NCBI GenBank assembly: GCA_015056945.1 | Contig: SVFH01000007.1 | Location: forward strand, 62,001-126,000 | Direction: 5' to 3' | Source: Lachnospiraceae bacterium | GTDB lineage: Bacteria; Bacillota; Clostridia; Lachnospirales; Lachnospiraceae | Length of the DNA: 64,000 bases | Shown here: positions 1-8,823 of the stretch, piece by piece | How the letters are laid out: every line of letters begins with the position of its first letter | How positions within the stretch are numbered: the first letter of the stretch is position 1 | Translations under genes and position numbers: made by a program | The notes under the pieces: model-generated | What the model saw: only the letters and a program-made list of their open reading frames with translations | What the model was told of the DNA's origin: nothing | Databases searched by the model: none

Positions 1-2778
1 CTGATTTACCCTTGGCAGTTCATAGGATACCTTCTGAGGTTTATAATCACTTTCAAATTTCTCAAACTGGCATAATACAGCTTCTACCCAGTCATTTTGA
101 TAAACCGCAGCTACACCACGAGGAAGTTTCGCCAATTCATTGATTTGCTCGTCGTTCAATGCTGCTGCTTTTCCCACTAGTAATCTATCCTCTGCGTCCG
201 GAAGTCTGAGAATAATTTTAGTGTTGGTATTTCTGATTACTGCTTCATCCAGTAATCCTGGAGCTTGATCTGCAATAATAAACCCTTCACCGTATGTACG
301 CATTTCTGCGATAGAATTGGTCAGCATTTCCACAGACTTACCTTGTAAGTTTGCACTATCCTGTCCCTGTCCAAAAGAAGTCCTTCTCAAAAGATTATGT
401 GCCTCTTCTATAACTGTCACATGTTGCAGATCCTCATTCATTCCAGAAAAACTCATATGATACTCTTGAAGTTTCATTATCAGAAGTCCCATCAACAATG
501 CTTTAGTTTCTGTCGAGCCCACTCTGCTTATATCAACAATAACATTCTGTTCAAACAAATCTTCATTTGAAAGCTCCTCACTGCCTGAAGCACATAACAC
601 AAGACCATTAATACCATTTGTTAAAGATTTTACTCTTGTAACTAATGCACCCGAATAATCGCTTTGCGTATTCTTTGAATATAATGAATTATTCATAACC
701 TCCGGTAAAGTTGTCAGCAAATCAACAAACGTCGGAAACTTGATTGGATGGCATTCACTAGTATATAAATTCCAGCCTTTATTAATATATGCCTTTTCAA
801 TCGCATCCTTTAGCACCGCAGGCATAGCTGCATACATAGGCCAACAAGCATTTAAAATCTCTATCAAACGGTCTATATGTTCCAATACATGAATAGGTTT
901 CTCCACCCCTTCACCTGTAGGAAATGAAAATGGGTTTATACGAAGGAGTTCTGATATCTTCGGATTCGTACCATATGTTTGGCAATAACCACCAAGTGCA
1001 AGCCTATATTCACCCTTTGCAGGCTCAATAACCATTACCTTTTTATCCAGTTCTAACAAACCACTTAATATCTGATATACCGTATTCGATTTACCTGTTC
1101 CTGTAGAACCAGTTATAAATACATGAGAAGTTAAGCTATTTACATCTAGTTTTACTCTCTGCTTCTCTGCACGATACATATGCACCACATTTCCAACATC
1201 AAGAATCGTTTCATTCTCATCGTCAGAAACATTTGATACATTACCTTTTACCCCCGACACAGAAAACTTCTGTGTTTCTCGTCCAAATGAAACGCTTTCA
1301 ATCACAGGAAAACCAGCAACTGATTTCCTCGGGAAATTCAATGCTCTTACTAATTCCTTACCGGATACTAAAGTATGTAAGCTTGTATTTGCCGGAAGCA
1401 TCATTAAATCCGGATTTTTTCCACAGGCTTCTCTATTTAGCACAAACTGAGGATGCTGAATTCTCTTTAATGTTTCCAAAATAACAGCTGCCGCATCCTT
1501 TCTTTTTGTACCATGCCAAAAATTAATTGCAGATTGAGATAAGTATGATTGTTCACCTTGTGTTAAAGCAAGATACATCGTTGCAACGTTATTAGTAATA
1601 ACTGAATTTTTAGAAACTGCATACGCTGCAAATTTCCACATACCCAAAGCAGAACACTCTTCTAAGCGTTTGTTTTTTTCTTCCAATAATTCAAGACTAT
1701 GCTTTACGGCATAATTGGTACAAGTTCTTGTTTCTCCTTTACTATTACCTACAGTAGTATTATAAGTTGCTGTCTTTCCAAAATTTTCACCAAAACTTAC
1801 ACCTGCATGAACAACACCTACTCCTACGCCTATGCTGCCGTTAATACTCTTTCCCAAAGAACTTCCTGCACCAATTGTAGTATTTTCCAATTCCGAATAT
1901 GTTTCCTGCCATGAAGCATATGGAGCCAAGCTATTATACATGTCATAAAGCTGGTTCTTCTGCATAGCAATATCATCTGATGGACTCGCCAAAAGAATCA
2001 ATCTATATTCCTGTCCCTCACTTTCCGGGACTATTCCATCTAACAACTTCTCCATACTTTGGCTTATAAAATTCTCCGATTTATCAGTTGCAAGATTCGT
2101 TACTATTGCGACTGATTCTGCTGATAGAATTTCATTGTTGTTCTTATAACGAACTACCTCTTTCAAGCAGTTAGGTATACCATATCCAAACCCCTTCTCT
2201 ACTGGGTCTGTCTTTTTTATTTCTGCTCCCGGGAAATTACCATAAATAGCTTCAATCACCCGATCTCTGAAATCCGAAGCGATATTCAGCATGTCACTAT
2301 TTCCTGTATTAGCAATAGCCATAGTAACTTTACATCCACTCATTTTCCTGTCATAAATCAACGCAATATTACATTTTTCATTTGCCAATACCTGATACAC
2401 GTTTACAAGCTTGTCAATATTCTTTTCTTCTGTGTCATTTACCCAACGAGTAATATCAAAATACACGATTCTATTAGCATCTCTAAAAGAAACCAAATCA
2501 TATGATGGTTCATACACTTCACTTACGTATGGTAAGTATGTATTATGTAACTTTATTCCCAATGCACCTAAAGCTTTTTCTTTATCAATCATGGCAGAAT
2601 CAGTCTTGGATTGAAAATATGCTCTTCTCAATTGTTCCAATTCTTCTTTTTGTTCTTTTCCCAGCTGACTCCTTGTTGCCAAATACCCAGCTTCCGCTTC
2701 CTGTATTTTATGGTCTATTTCTCGTGTCTTTTCTTGTACTTGATGAACCACTTGCTTTGCCTTGTTATGCTTGCCCAT
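1..2778 (-). CDS. HerA/FtsK-superfamily ATPase (DUF87-like), partial
   Basis: The reading frame is open from the ATG at 2778 to the left edge, so about 926 residues are visible and the C-terminus is missing. The start is chosen because GAGGTG lies six bases upstream; an in-frame ATG at 2784 has no room for a ribosome site. Residues 1-80 are charged and probably coiled coil. A Walker A motif, GSTGTGKSNT, lies near residue 556, and a Walker B, VTVIEEAHNL, near 790. The downstream stretch with IAEMRTYGEGF and RLPDAEDR is typical of HerA/VirB4-like hexameric ATPases. Such proteins move DNA or act as motors in defence systems such as HerA-SIR2 and HerA-DUF4297. It is the last visible gene of the WYL-GTPase operon, 24 bases after the membrane protein gene. 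The substrate is unknown. Confidence 0.85.
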   Translation of the reverse strand, partial: MGKHNKAKQVVHQVQEKTREIDHKIQEAEAGYLATRSQLGKEQKEELEQLRRAYFQSKTDSAMIDKEKALGALGIKLHNTYLPYVSEVYEPSYDLVSFRDANRIVYFDITRWVNDTEEKNIDKLVNVYQVLANEKCNIALIYDRKMSGCKVTMAIANTGNSDMLNIASDFRDRVIEAIYGNFPGAEIKKTDPVEKGFGYGIPNCLKEVVRYKNNNEILSAESVAIVTNLATDKSENFISQSMEKLLDGIVPESEGQEYRLILLASPSDDIAMQKNQLYDMYNSLAPYASWQETYSELENTTIGAGSSLGKSINGSIGVGVGVVHAGVSFGENFGKTATYNTTVGNSKGETRTCTNYAVKHSLELLEEKNKRLEECSALGMWKFAAYAVSKNSVITNNVATMYLALTQGEQSYLSQSAINFWHGTKRKDAAAVILETLKRIQHPQFVLNREACGKNPDLMMLPANTSLHTLVSGKELVRALNFPRKSVAGFPVIESVSFGRETQKFSVSGVKGNVSNVSDDENETILDVGNVVHMYRAEKQRVKLDVNSLTSHVFITGSTGTGKSNTVYQILSGLLELDKKVMVIEPAKGEYRLALGGYCQTYGTNPKISELLRINPFSFPTGEGVEKPIHVLEHIDRLIEILNACWPMYAAMPAVLKDAIEKAYINKGWNLYTSECHPIKFPTFVDLLTTLPEVMNNSLYSKNTQSDYSGALVTRVKSLTNGINGLVLCASGSEELSNEDLFEQNVIVDISRVGSTETKALLMGLLIMKLQEYHMSFSGMNEDLQHVTVIEEAHNLLRRTSFGQGQDSANLQGKSVEMLTNSIAEMRTYGEGFIIADQAPGLLDEAVIRNTNTKIILRLPDAEDRLLVGKAAALNDEQINELAKLPRGVAAVYQNDWVEAVLCQFEKFESDYKPQKVSYELPRVNQ

Positions 2779-2802
2779 ATGCATCACCTCAAATCTACTA
2801 TT

Positions 2803-3162
2803 TTAGGAATTACCACGTAATATACAAACAATAAATATTAATACTGTTATTGCTAATACACCGAACAATACTCCCCTGAATAATTTCTTTTTCTTATACT
2901 TCTGCGAATATACCTCTTCACTAACCTCTGCCATATACAAATAAAATTCTTTAGATGCCGCTCCTGAAGCACTCAATACTTCAAGTTCTTTTAAACTGTT
3001 ATTTGTCCATGGTTTTGGTTGCTTTTTTACCTCATAACTGTTAAAACACTCGTCACCATATTGTTTCGAAATACGTTCCAATTCGTTTTCAACATCCTTT
3101 TTCCCTATTTCACCTTTTAAGATTTTAGAAACTAATAATAATCGTTCCTCTCTTCCGCTCAT
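2803..3162 (-). CDS. Small C-terminal tail-anchored membrane protein, unknown function
   Basis: This 119-residue protein has a charged soluble N-terminal part and one hydrophobic segment at about residues 94-114 (GVLFGVLAITVLIFIVCIL), followed by only a few residues. That layout suggests a tail anchor with the bulk in the cytoplasm. Its ATG overlaps the stop of the GTPase gene as TAATG, and GAGGAGG sits just upstream, so translation is probably coupled to the GTPase. I do not recognise the family. Its place between a dynamin-like GTPase and a HerA-type ATPase suggests it tethers the complex to the membrane, which is inference only. Confidence 0.75.
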   Translation of the reverse strand: MSGREERLLLVSKILKGEIGKKDVENELERISKQYGDECFNSYEVKKQPKPWTNNSLKELEVLSASGAASKEFYLYMAEVSEEVYSQKYKKKKLFRGVLFGVLAITVLIFIVCILRGNS

Positions 3163-5666
3163 TACCGCACCTCCTCAAACTTCAACAATCCATCAATCAA
3201 TTCCAATTCAGATTGAATTACTTTACCCTGTTTGGATTTTGCTTCAATAATATCTTGCTGTTCATCTAACATTTTCTTCAAACGCGACAACTCTGGATTA
3301 AAAGATGATACTGTCGCTATAAGCTCAGTAATAATATTGTCACTCCATGCTTGAAACATTTTTTCATTATCAGTTGAAACTTTTTCGTTGCTACTATCAA
3401 TATCAACTCGTATAGAATCCTTGTATTTATTTTTAGATTCTGACTTGCTAATATGCGTAATATCCCATAGCACCCATAAAAATCTTTCTCCCTTATTTTT
3501 AATTGCTGAAGTACTACTTATATTCAACAACCTATGATTACTGGAAACCATAGCAACCTTAAGAACCACCTTTTTTAATATTTCCTTTTGCTCCTCGGTT
3601 AATGCATTACTTCCTACAACAATTTTCATTAGGGATTCTCTTAATTCCTCTGCGCATTCTTTCCAATATTTTTCTGTTTTTTCAGATGTTTCTTTAGAAT
3701 AAGCTCTCATATCTGCCTGTAATGCAGCCTCAATCTTTTGATTAAATGGTGTTAATTTCTCATAATCATTTTTCCCTTTACTTGTTTTATAAGCATCATT
3801 AATTATTTTTGCTATTCTATCATCATCTAAATATTTAGATACTACACCTCCTGTAATAGTGGCAACAAAATTACTAGTGAACTTCTTCTTTTTCGTATCA
3901 CATTCATCCCGAAGTCTTTGAATTAGTTCCTTTTTCTTCGTATCTAAATTCCTCTGGACATCTTCGCACAGTGCCTTTGCTTTACTCTCTGCTTCTCGAA
4001 CTTCTTCAGAAACCAAATTGCCTGCTTCACTCAAATACTGTATTGCCTGTGAGCACTTATTATATAACGCATATTTCTGTGCAAAAACACCAATCTCTTC
4101 TTCAACGCAAGGTATACCACTATTCCACAAGAGTAATTCTGCTTCGCTGATTTTCTTTATTCTCTCATGCATTCTCTCATAGACATCCGGTGGAAGAATA
4201 TTATACATAAATAATCTCAAATAAAACTCACTTTCAGTGTCTTCAAAATCTTCTTTGTTTTTCCGGAAAATATTATAGTATGTTGCATCTACCCAATTCT
4301 TTTTCTCCCTTGGATTATCTTTTTTTCCACCTAAACCAATTATAGAAGATACAAAATATATTCGATTTTTATTTCTTGTCAAAATCAAATTATTTTTATT
4401 TTCTACTTTCTTTTCTAAATCTTCTTTGGATTTTTCATCCGACCTATTAACAACCAATAACATATTTGAAGCATCTAATGCTCCTCCGAACTCATCAATA
4501 AGCTTAATAATTTCTTCGTTATCCGTTTGATCCATTGTGTCAGGATTTGTAACAAAAATCGGAAGACCATTCGTCTGCTGTTCCAGTGATACCTTTAATA
4601 TGTCTGCATGTTCTCTAAACATTACTGAATTAGAACCTGGGGTATCGTAAATAACAAACTTAAACGTCTCTAACGGTAAATATGAATGAACAAACTTGAC
4701 ACTCACCTCAATCACATCATCTAATTTATTGGGTTCCAACACTTTCTGCTTGATTAAATCATTTATTCGATATCTTCTCAACAATTTTTCTATTTTTTCA
4801 TCATCATTTTTTATCGTTTTAAGTTCGTCCACGCTTAGAATTTTATCTGCGCATTTAAGCAAGTCATCATGGCGACTTTTCCCTTCTTGCTTAGCATACT
4901 TATTTAATTCAAAAAGAGTCCAATACATAAACTGCGCCTCTGTTTTAGGGTCCTTTTCTGTTATACGTTCACTAATAAGCCTCATAATTTCACTGTTCGG
5001 ATTTTTATTACCTTTCCATTTGTTTCCATCAAAATCAATTCGATAATCTTCATTCTGGAAAGTAAACGAAATGCTGTGTTTTTTAGATTCTCGAATTTTG
5101 TAAATCTTTGCAGTCGCAGGATCTGAATCACTCTGCAAAATTTCTTGTCCTATCAAACTATTAATAAATGCCGATTTCCCGGAACTATATAAACCCATCA
5201 CACATATAGCAATTTCCGGTCTAACCGCTTCATTAAATTTATCGAGCTCTGCTTTTACTTTTTCATTATGAGATTTATTGAAAAAATCCTCTAAATTCTT
5301 AAATGACGTGTTAATCTGCGGGAAAACCTCTTTGGCATTCTCCATCTTTTTCAGACCGCGCTCAAGTTCTATTTCATACTCTGAAAAATACATTTCTTTT
5401 ACAGATACCATATCCGCAAAATCATCATCTGTACCTTCAAACAAAACCTTAATTCCTATTGTTGGATTGTATAATTTATCTTTAATCACTTTAAATATAT
5501 CATATGCCTTTTGAGATACTGACGATGAAATAAATTCATCGGTATTAAATGGTGAATCATCCATTTCTTCCATATCAGTCCACCTATTTTCACCCTCATA
5601 CCAATAATAATCAATATGCTTTCTGTATGGGTCGCCACATATTTTTATTTGGTTCTTTTCCATCAT
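3162..5666 (-). CDS. Dynamin-like large GTPase
   Basis: The 834-residue protein has the GTPase motifs in order: a P-loop GLYSSGKSAF near residue 160, the G3 motif DTPGSN near 342, and the G4-like NRSD near 408. After the G domain comes a long helical, lysine- and glutamate-rich region with predicted coiled coil to the C-terminus, the layout of bacterial dynamin-like proteins. The spacing between G1 and G3 (about 180 residues) is larger than usual. The first 90 residues form a separate module that also begins the neighbouring 605-residue protein. There is no obvious membrane segment, so the next gene product may supply the anchor. The start is preceded by AGGAG. Bacterial dynamins remodel membranes and some take part in phage resistance; the role here is inferred from context. 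Confidence 0.85.
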   Translation of the reverse strand: MMEKNQIKICGDPYRKHIDYYWYEGENRWTDMEEMDDSPFNTDEFISSSVSQKAYDIFKVIKDKLYNPTIGIKVLFEGTDDDFADMVSVKEMYFSEYEIELERGLKKMENAKEVFPQINTSFKNLEDFFNKSHNEKVKAELDKFNEAVRPEIAICVMGLYSSGKSAFINSLIGQEILQSDSDPATAKIYKIRESKKHSISFTFQNEDYRIDFDGNKWKGNKNPNSEIMRLISERITEKDPKTEAQFMYWTLFELNKYAKQEGKSRHDDLLKCADKILSVDELKTIKNDDEKIEKLLRRYRINDLIKQKVLEPNKLDDVIEVSVKFVHSYLPLETFKFVIYDTPGSNSVMFREHADILKVSLEQQTNGLPIFVTNPDTMDQTDNEEIIKLIDEFGGALDASNMLLVVNRSDEKSKEDLEKKVENKNNLILTRNKNRIYFVSSIIGLGGKKDNPREKKNWVDATYYNIFRKNKEDFEDTESEFYLRLFMYNILPPDVYERMHERIKKISEAELLLWNSGIPCVEEEIGVFAQKYALYNKCSQAIQYLSEAGNLVSEEVREAESKAKALCEDVQRNLDTKKKELIQRLRDECDTKKKKFTSNFVATITGGVVSKYLDDDRIAKIINDAYKTSKGKNDYEKLTPFNQKIEAALQADMRAYSKETSEKTEKYWKECAEELRESLMKIVVGSNALTEEQKEILKKVVLKVAMVSSNHRLLNISSTSAIKNKGERFLWVLWDITHISKSESKNKYKDSIRVDIDSSNEKVSTDNEKMFQAWSDNIITELIATVSSFNPELSRLKKMLDEQQDIIEAKSKQGKVIQSELELIDGLLKFEEVR

Positions 5667-5688
5667 TTTCTTCTGCTCCTAAATAATC

Positions 5689-7506
5689 TTATTTAACGGT
5701 ATTTGACATCCACCACTCTACTACTTCAGCTCCAACATGGCGTCTATCAGCTTCTTGGTATTTTGCACATATATCCTGCCATTCGTCCTTCTCATACACT
5801 TCAGCTAAGAGATTCAATAATTCTGATATAAAATCATTACTACCTAAAAATGCATACATTTTCTCTTCAAATGATGGTTTATTCAAAAAACCTACTCTAC
5901 TTATAAAACGTGACATCAACACCATGTATTCGCAAGTCAAAATAAATTTGCTGTCAATAAACAAATCGTGCAATTCCTCTTGATTCTTTTTAGTCGGCAA
6001 AATAAATGACCAATATTTTTCAGTTACTCCATGTAAAGCTGCCCAAAAACCACTCTTTTCATTATTCAATATTTCATATGGAATATACGTCTGCTCCTTA
6101 TATGCAAATTTTTCAATTCCCGCCATCTTTTGTGTATACTCTTCATCATACTGCTCCGACACTATAAGATATGGAAACATAACCATTTCCTCGAATTTGT
6201 CAGCCTCTTTTATAAAAATCTCTCCGGCTAACCAATCAAAGAAATTTTTTTCTATGGATGTCATTACACTTGTTTTTTCTGTTGCCAACTGCAATATCTC
6301 TATCAAGTCCTTAAACAGAATTGCCATATAGATCTCTTCCATTTGTACATCTAAAGTATTCTTCCACATTAACACTTTTTGTTTCAAATCTTCTAACGTA
6401 CCTTTGTCTGAATTGATAGCATACTCACATAATCTCCAAAACTCCTCATCGTCTTCCCCAACACATTCTGTAAATTCACTGCATTTAACCAATGCTGCCA
6501 TTGGATTATGTTTACTCATTTTAAGAAAATCTATCAGTATCTCACCATATAAATAGGTTTCCTCATACAACCAAGCTTCATTCTCCCAAATCGGAGAATA
6601 TTCATCACTCTCCGCTGTCTTTGCTCCCTTCATTTCATATAACAATTTCACAAAGTCATCACTTATTTTTTTGTCTCCCCAATAGCGAAAACTATTTCCA
6701 TTCGTATCCGATATAACTAATTCATTTTTTGACTTTTCCCTTGTGTTTATTAGTATATCTTCTAAACACAAATCACTATAGGACATAGATATCCATTCAT
6801 GTGAGTTAAGCTCTACATATAATCCGGCAATTGTAAAATATACAGAAAAACAATTACCCAAATATGCCTTTGGAACAATAAATCCAACATTCTCTGCCAA
6901 AGTTTTATAATCATTTAAAGTTCTTTTTGCACCATATCTTTCCAAAATGGTCAAAAGATTTTCCAAATCCTCAATACCAAAATCATCCTCAACTTCTTCT
7001 TTTTCCTCTTGCTCATTCACTAATACTTCGGTTTGCGACTCTTCCGCCTGCTGAACATCAACAACCTTTTCCGATTCATTCAGTTCCTCTGGTATAACCC
7101 TCTCTTTCTCATATGATTCATCCGAATTTAGTTCCTCTTCAGAAAGAGTTTCTTGGCCGACTTCCTCGTCTTGTTTCAAATCAATTTCTTCTATTGTTTC
7201 ACGTTCAATTTCTATGTCATATTCAGAAAAATCGCTTTTCCATATCTTCAACATTGAATCATACTCATCGTCGTTTCCTATAAATACAATCTTAATCCCT
7301 TCTACCGGATGGTAATAACTTTCTGTTATGACCTTATAAATATCATACGCAGCCTGAGTTATCGAATTGGAAATAAAACACTCTGCATTAAGTGGAGAAT
7401 CATCTCTCTCTGCCATATCGCTCCATTCTCCATTCTCACCGTACCAATAATATTCAATATGTTTTTGTTCTGAATTACTCCATATTTTAATCTGGTTTTT
7501 TGCCAT
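5689..7506 (-). CDS. 605-residue protein sharing the N-terminal module of the adjacent GTPase
   Basis: I do not recognise the family. Residues 1-90 match the N-terminus of the GTPase encoded just downstream: both begin M(A/E)KNQIKI, contain a YYWY motif and a DDSP motif, and share a segment with YDI(Y/F)KVI. Residues 115-185 are a very acidic, glutamate-rich linker. The remaining 420 residues have no GTPase motif and look globular and helical. The ATG at 7506 is preferred over an upstream start at 7557 because AGGAG stands just before it, because it leaves an 11-base gap to the regulator gene instead of an overlap, and because it aligns with the start of the GTPase. The shared module suggests both proteins bind the same partner or signal. 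Confidence 0.8.
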   Translation of the reverse strand: MAKNQIKIWSNSEQKHIEYYWYGENGEWSDMAERDDSPLNAECFISNSITQAAYDIYKVITESYYHPVEGIKIVFIGNDDEYDSMLKIWKSDFSEYDIEIERETIEEIDLKQDEEVGQETLSEEELNSDESYEKERVIPEELNESEKVVDVQQAEESQTEVLVNEQEEKEEVEDDFGIEDLENLLTILERYGAKRTLNDYKTLAENVGFIVPKAYLGNCFSVYFTIAGLYVELNSHEWISMSYSDLCLEDILINTREKSKNELVISDTNGNSFRYWGDKKISDDFVKLLYEMKGAKTAESDEYSPIWENEAWLYEETYLYGEILIDFLKMSKHNPMAALVKCSEFTECVGEDDEEFWRLCEYAINSDKGTLEDLKQKVLMWKNTLDVQMEEIYMAILFKDLIEILQLATEKTSVMTSIEKNFFDWLAGEIFIKEADKFEEMVMFPYLIVSEQYDEEYTQKMAGIEKFAYKEQTYIPYEILNNEKSGFWAALHGVTEKYWSFILPTKKNQEELHDLFIDSKFILTCEYMVLMSRFISRVGFLNKPSFEEKMYAFLGSNDFISELLNLLAEVYEKDEWQDICAKYQEADRRHVGAEVVEWWMSNTVK

Positions 7507-7517
7507 ACTTTTGTCTC

Positions 7518-8486
7518 CTACAAAATTTCTATTGTATTCCCCTGGCTCCTCAGCCACATATCAATTCCATCACCAAAGACTTCTGCTGTAATGATATATC
7601 CATCCTCGGTTTTCTCCTGTATCTGTGCGGTCGGTAAGCGGTCCAATACAGCCTCTACAGAATATCCGGTATATTTAAACTTCACCCTTCTTAACTTGCC
7701 TCCGTACATAAATTGGATACGCTTGCGGAACTCCCCTTCTTCAAATCGGTCCTTGTAAGGAACATAAAACTTTTCATCTAATACTTTCAGTTCCTGCAAT
7801 CTATCAATACGATAAATCGTCGGAAACGCATCATTCAGAACACTAAAGTTTTCCCTTACTTTTTCGCTGTCTATAAAAGCAACTAGGTAAAAATAATACT
7901 CTGAAAACATAATAGCCAATGGCTTCAGTTTTCTCGTTTTTACAGTACTGCCTTGAATACCCTGATACTTAATTTCAATATATTGGTTATTATGTATCGC
8001 CTGTCCAATCTCCCATAAATTATCCGTTACATCTACTCCATGTCTCGGCTCTACATAATGGAACATTTCATTTGCTATCTGTTCCTTAATCATCTTCTGA
8101 CTATCAGCCGGGGCGCTGCACATAATGATTTTCTTTAACAAATTCTGCATTTCATCCTTCGGAAAAGCTCTGCTATCCAATAAAATTTTACTGAGTGCCA
8201 GCAACTCACTATTGGTCAGCTTCAGCAAAGAAATCTTTTCCAATCGGTATCCTTTTCTTTCACGATCATATATCACCGAATGCTGATAACCTTCCTGAAT
8301 CAGGTTGTCCTGCATATAATTACGAATATCATCTATATCTCTTTGAATACTTCTTTCATTGACACCAAATTGTTCTGCCAGCTCCGACTTACTAACCAGT
8401 CCTCCATCCATAATTTTTGAGTATATATAGAGAACCCGTTCAATCTTATCGGTGTTCTGAATATCTTTTTTGTTTTCCGTATTCAT
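7518..8486 (-). CDS. WYL-domain transcriptional regulator (HTH-11/DeoR-like N-terminus)
   Basis: The 322-residue protein has an N-terminal winged helix-turn-helix at about residues 15-70 (segment LVSKSELAEQFGVNERSIQR) and a WYL domain at about 150-225 (segment IKYQG..GSTVKTRKLKPLAI). It ends with a typical C-terminal extension. WYL regulators commonly control defence islands and respond to nucleic-acid or nucleotide ligands. The ATG at 8486 is chosen because GAGGTG lies five bases upstream; a GTG at 8492 overlaps that ribosome site. It is the first gene of the five-gene operon and the palindrome at 8537-8549 lies in its promoter, which suggests autoregulation. Confidence 0.88.
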   Translation of the reverse strand: MNTENKKDIQNTDKIERVLYIYSKIMDGGLVSKSELAEQFGVNERSIQRDIDDIRNYMQDNLIQEGYQHSVIYDRERKGYRLEKISLLKLTNSELLALSKILLDSRAFPKDEMQNLLKKIIMCSAPADSQKMIKEQIANEMFHYVEPRHGVDVTDNLWEIGQAIHNNQYIEIKYQGIQGSTVKTRKLKPLAIMFSEYYFYLVAFIDSEKVRENFSVLNDAFPTIYRIDRLQELKVLDEKFYVPYKDRFEEGEFRKRIQFMYGGKLRRVKFKYTGYSVEAVLDRLPTAQIQEKTEDGYIITAEVFGDGIDMWLRSQGNTIEIL

Positions 8487-8518
8487 ATTCACACCTCACT
8501 ATCTTTGTTCTTGTGTTT

Positions 8519-8550
8519 ATTGTAGTCATTACCTTAGACAGATTCTGTCA
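8519..8550 (-). promoter_or_regulatory. Promoter of the WYL operon with palindromic operator
   Basis: On the minus strand a -10 TACAAT (8519-8524) lies 17 bases from CAGAAT (8542-8547). The latter is the centre of the 13-base palindrome GACAGAATCTGTC (8537-8549). The same arrangement occurs at 17144-17174 and 17830-17860. The CAGAAT is a poor sigma-A -35, so the site may be bound by an activator or by a repressor. The 331 bases between the WYL gene and the next gene hold this site, a terminator at 8754-8777 and no gene that I can support. Confidence 0.65.
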
Positions 8551-8753
8551 CTCTGCAAATAAATCACTGATTAATTTGATAATTATTTTCGCATATACAG
8601 GTTGTTTCAGCTCACTTGGGTATAACTACCCTATTTTCTCATTATACCTCTTTTTTCTACCCCCTACAAGGAGTCGCTCCTACTATTTTCAGACAATTTC
8701 TCTGACAGTTCATTTTTATATATCTATGGAATAATACCGAAACAATAAGAAAA

Positions 8754-8777
8754 GTTAGCGGTACCATGACCGCTAAC
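8754..8777 (-). terminator. Rho-independent terminator of the primase-helicase gene
   Basis: A perfect 9-base inverted repeat (GTTAGCGGT and ACCGCTAAC, six-base loop) lies 46 bases beyond the stop of the leftward gene. On the minus strand it is followed by TTTTCTTATT. Confidence 0.8.
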
Positions 8778-8823
8778 CACCCATATGCACTCATATAAAC
8801 CTGATATTTTTACAAAAAATAAA

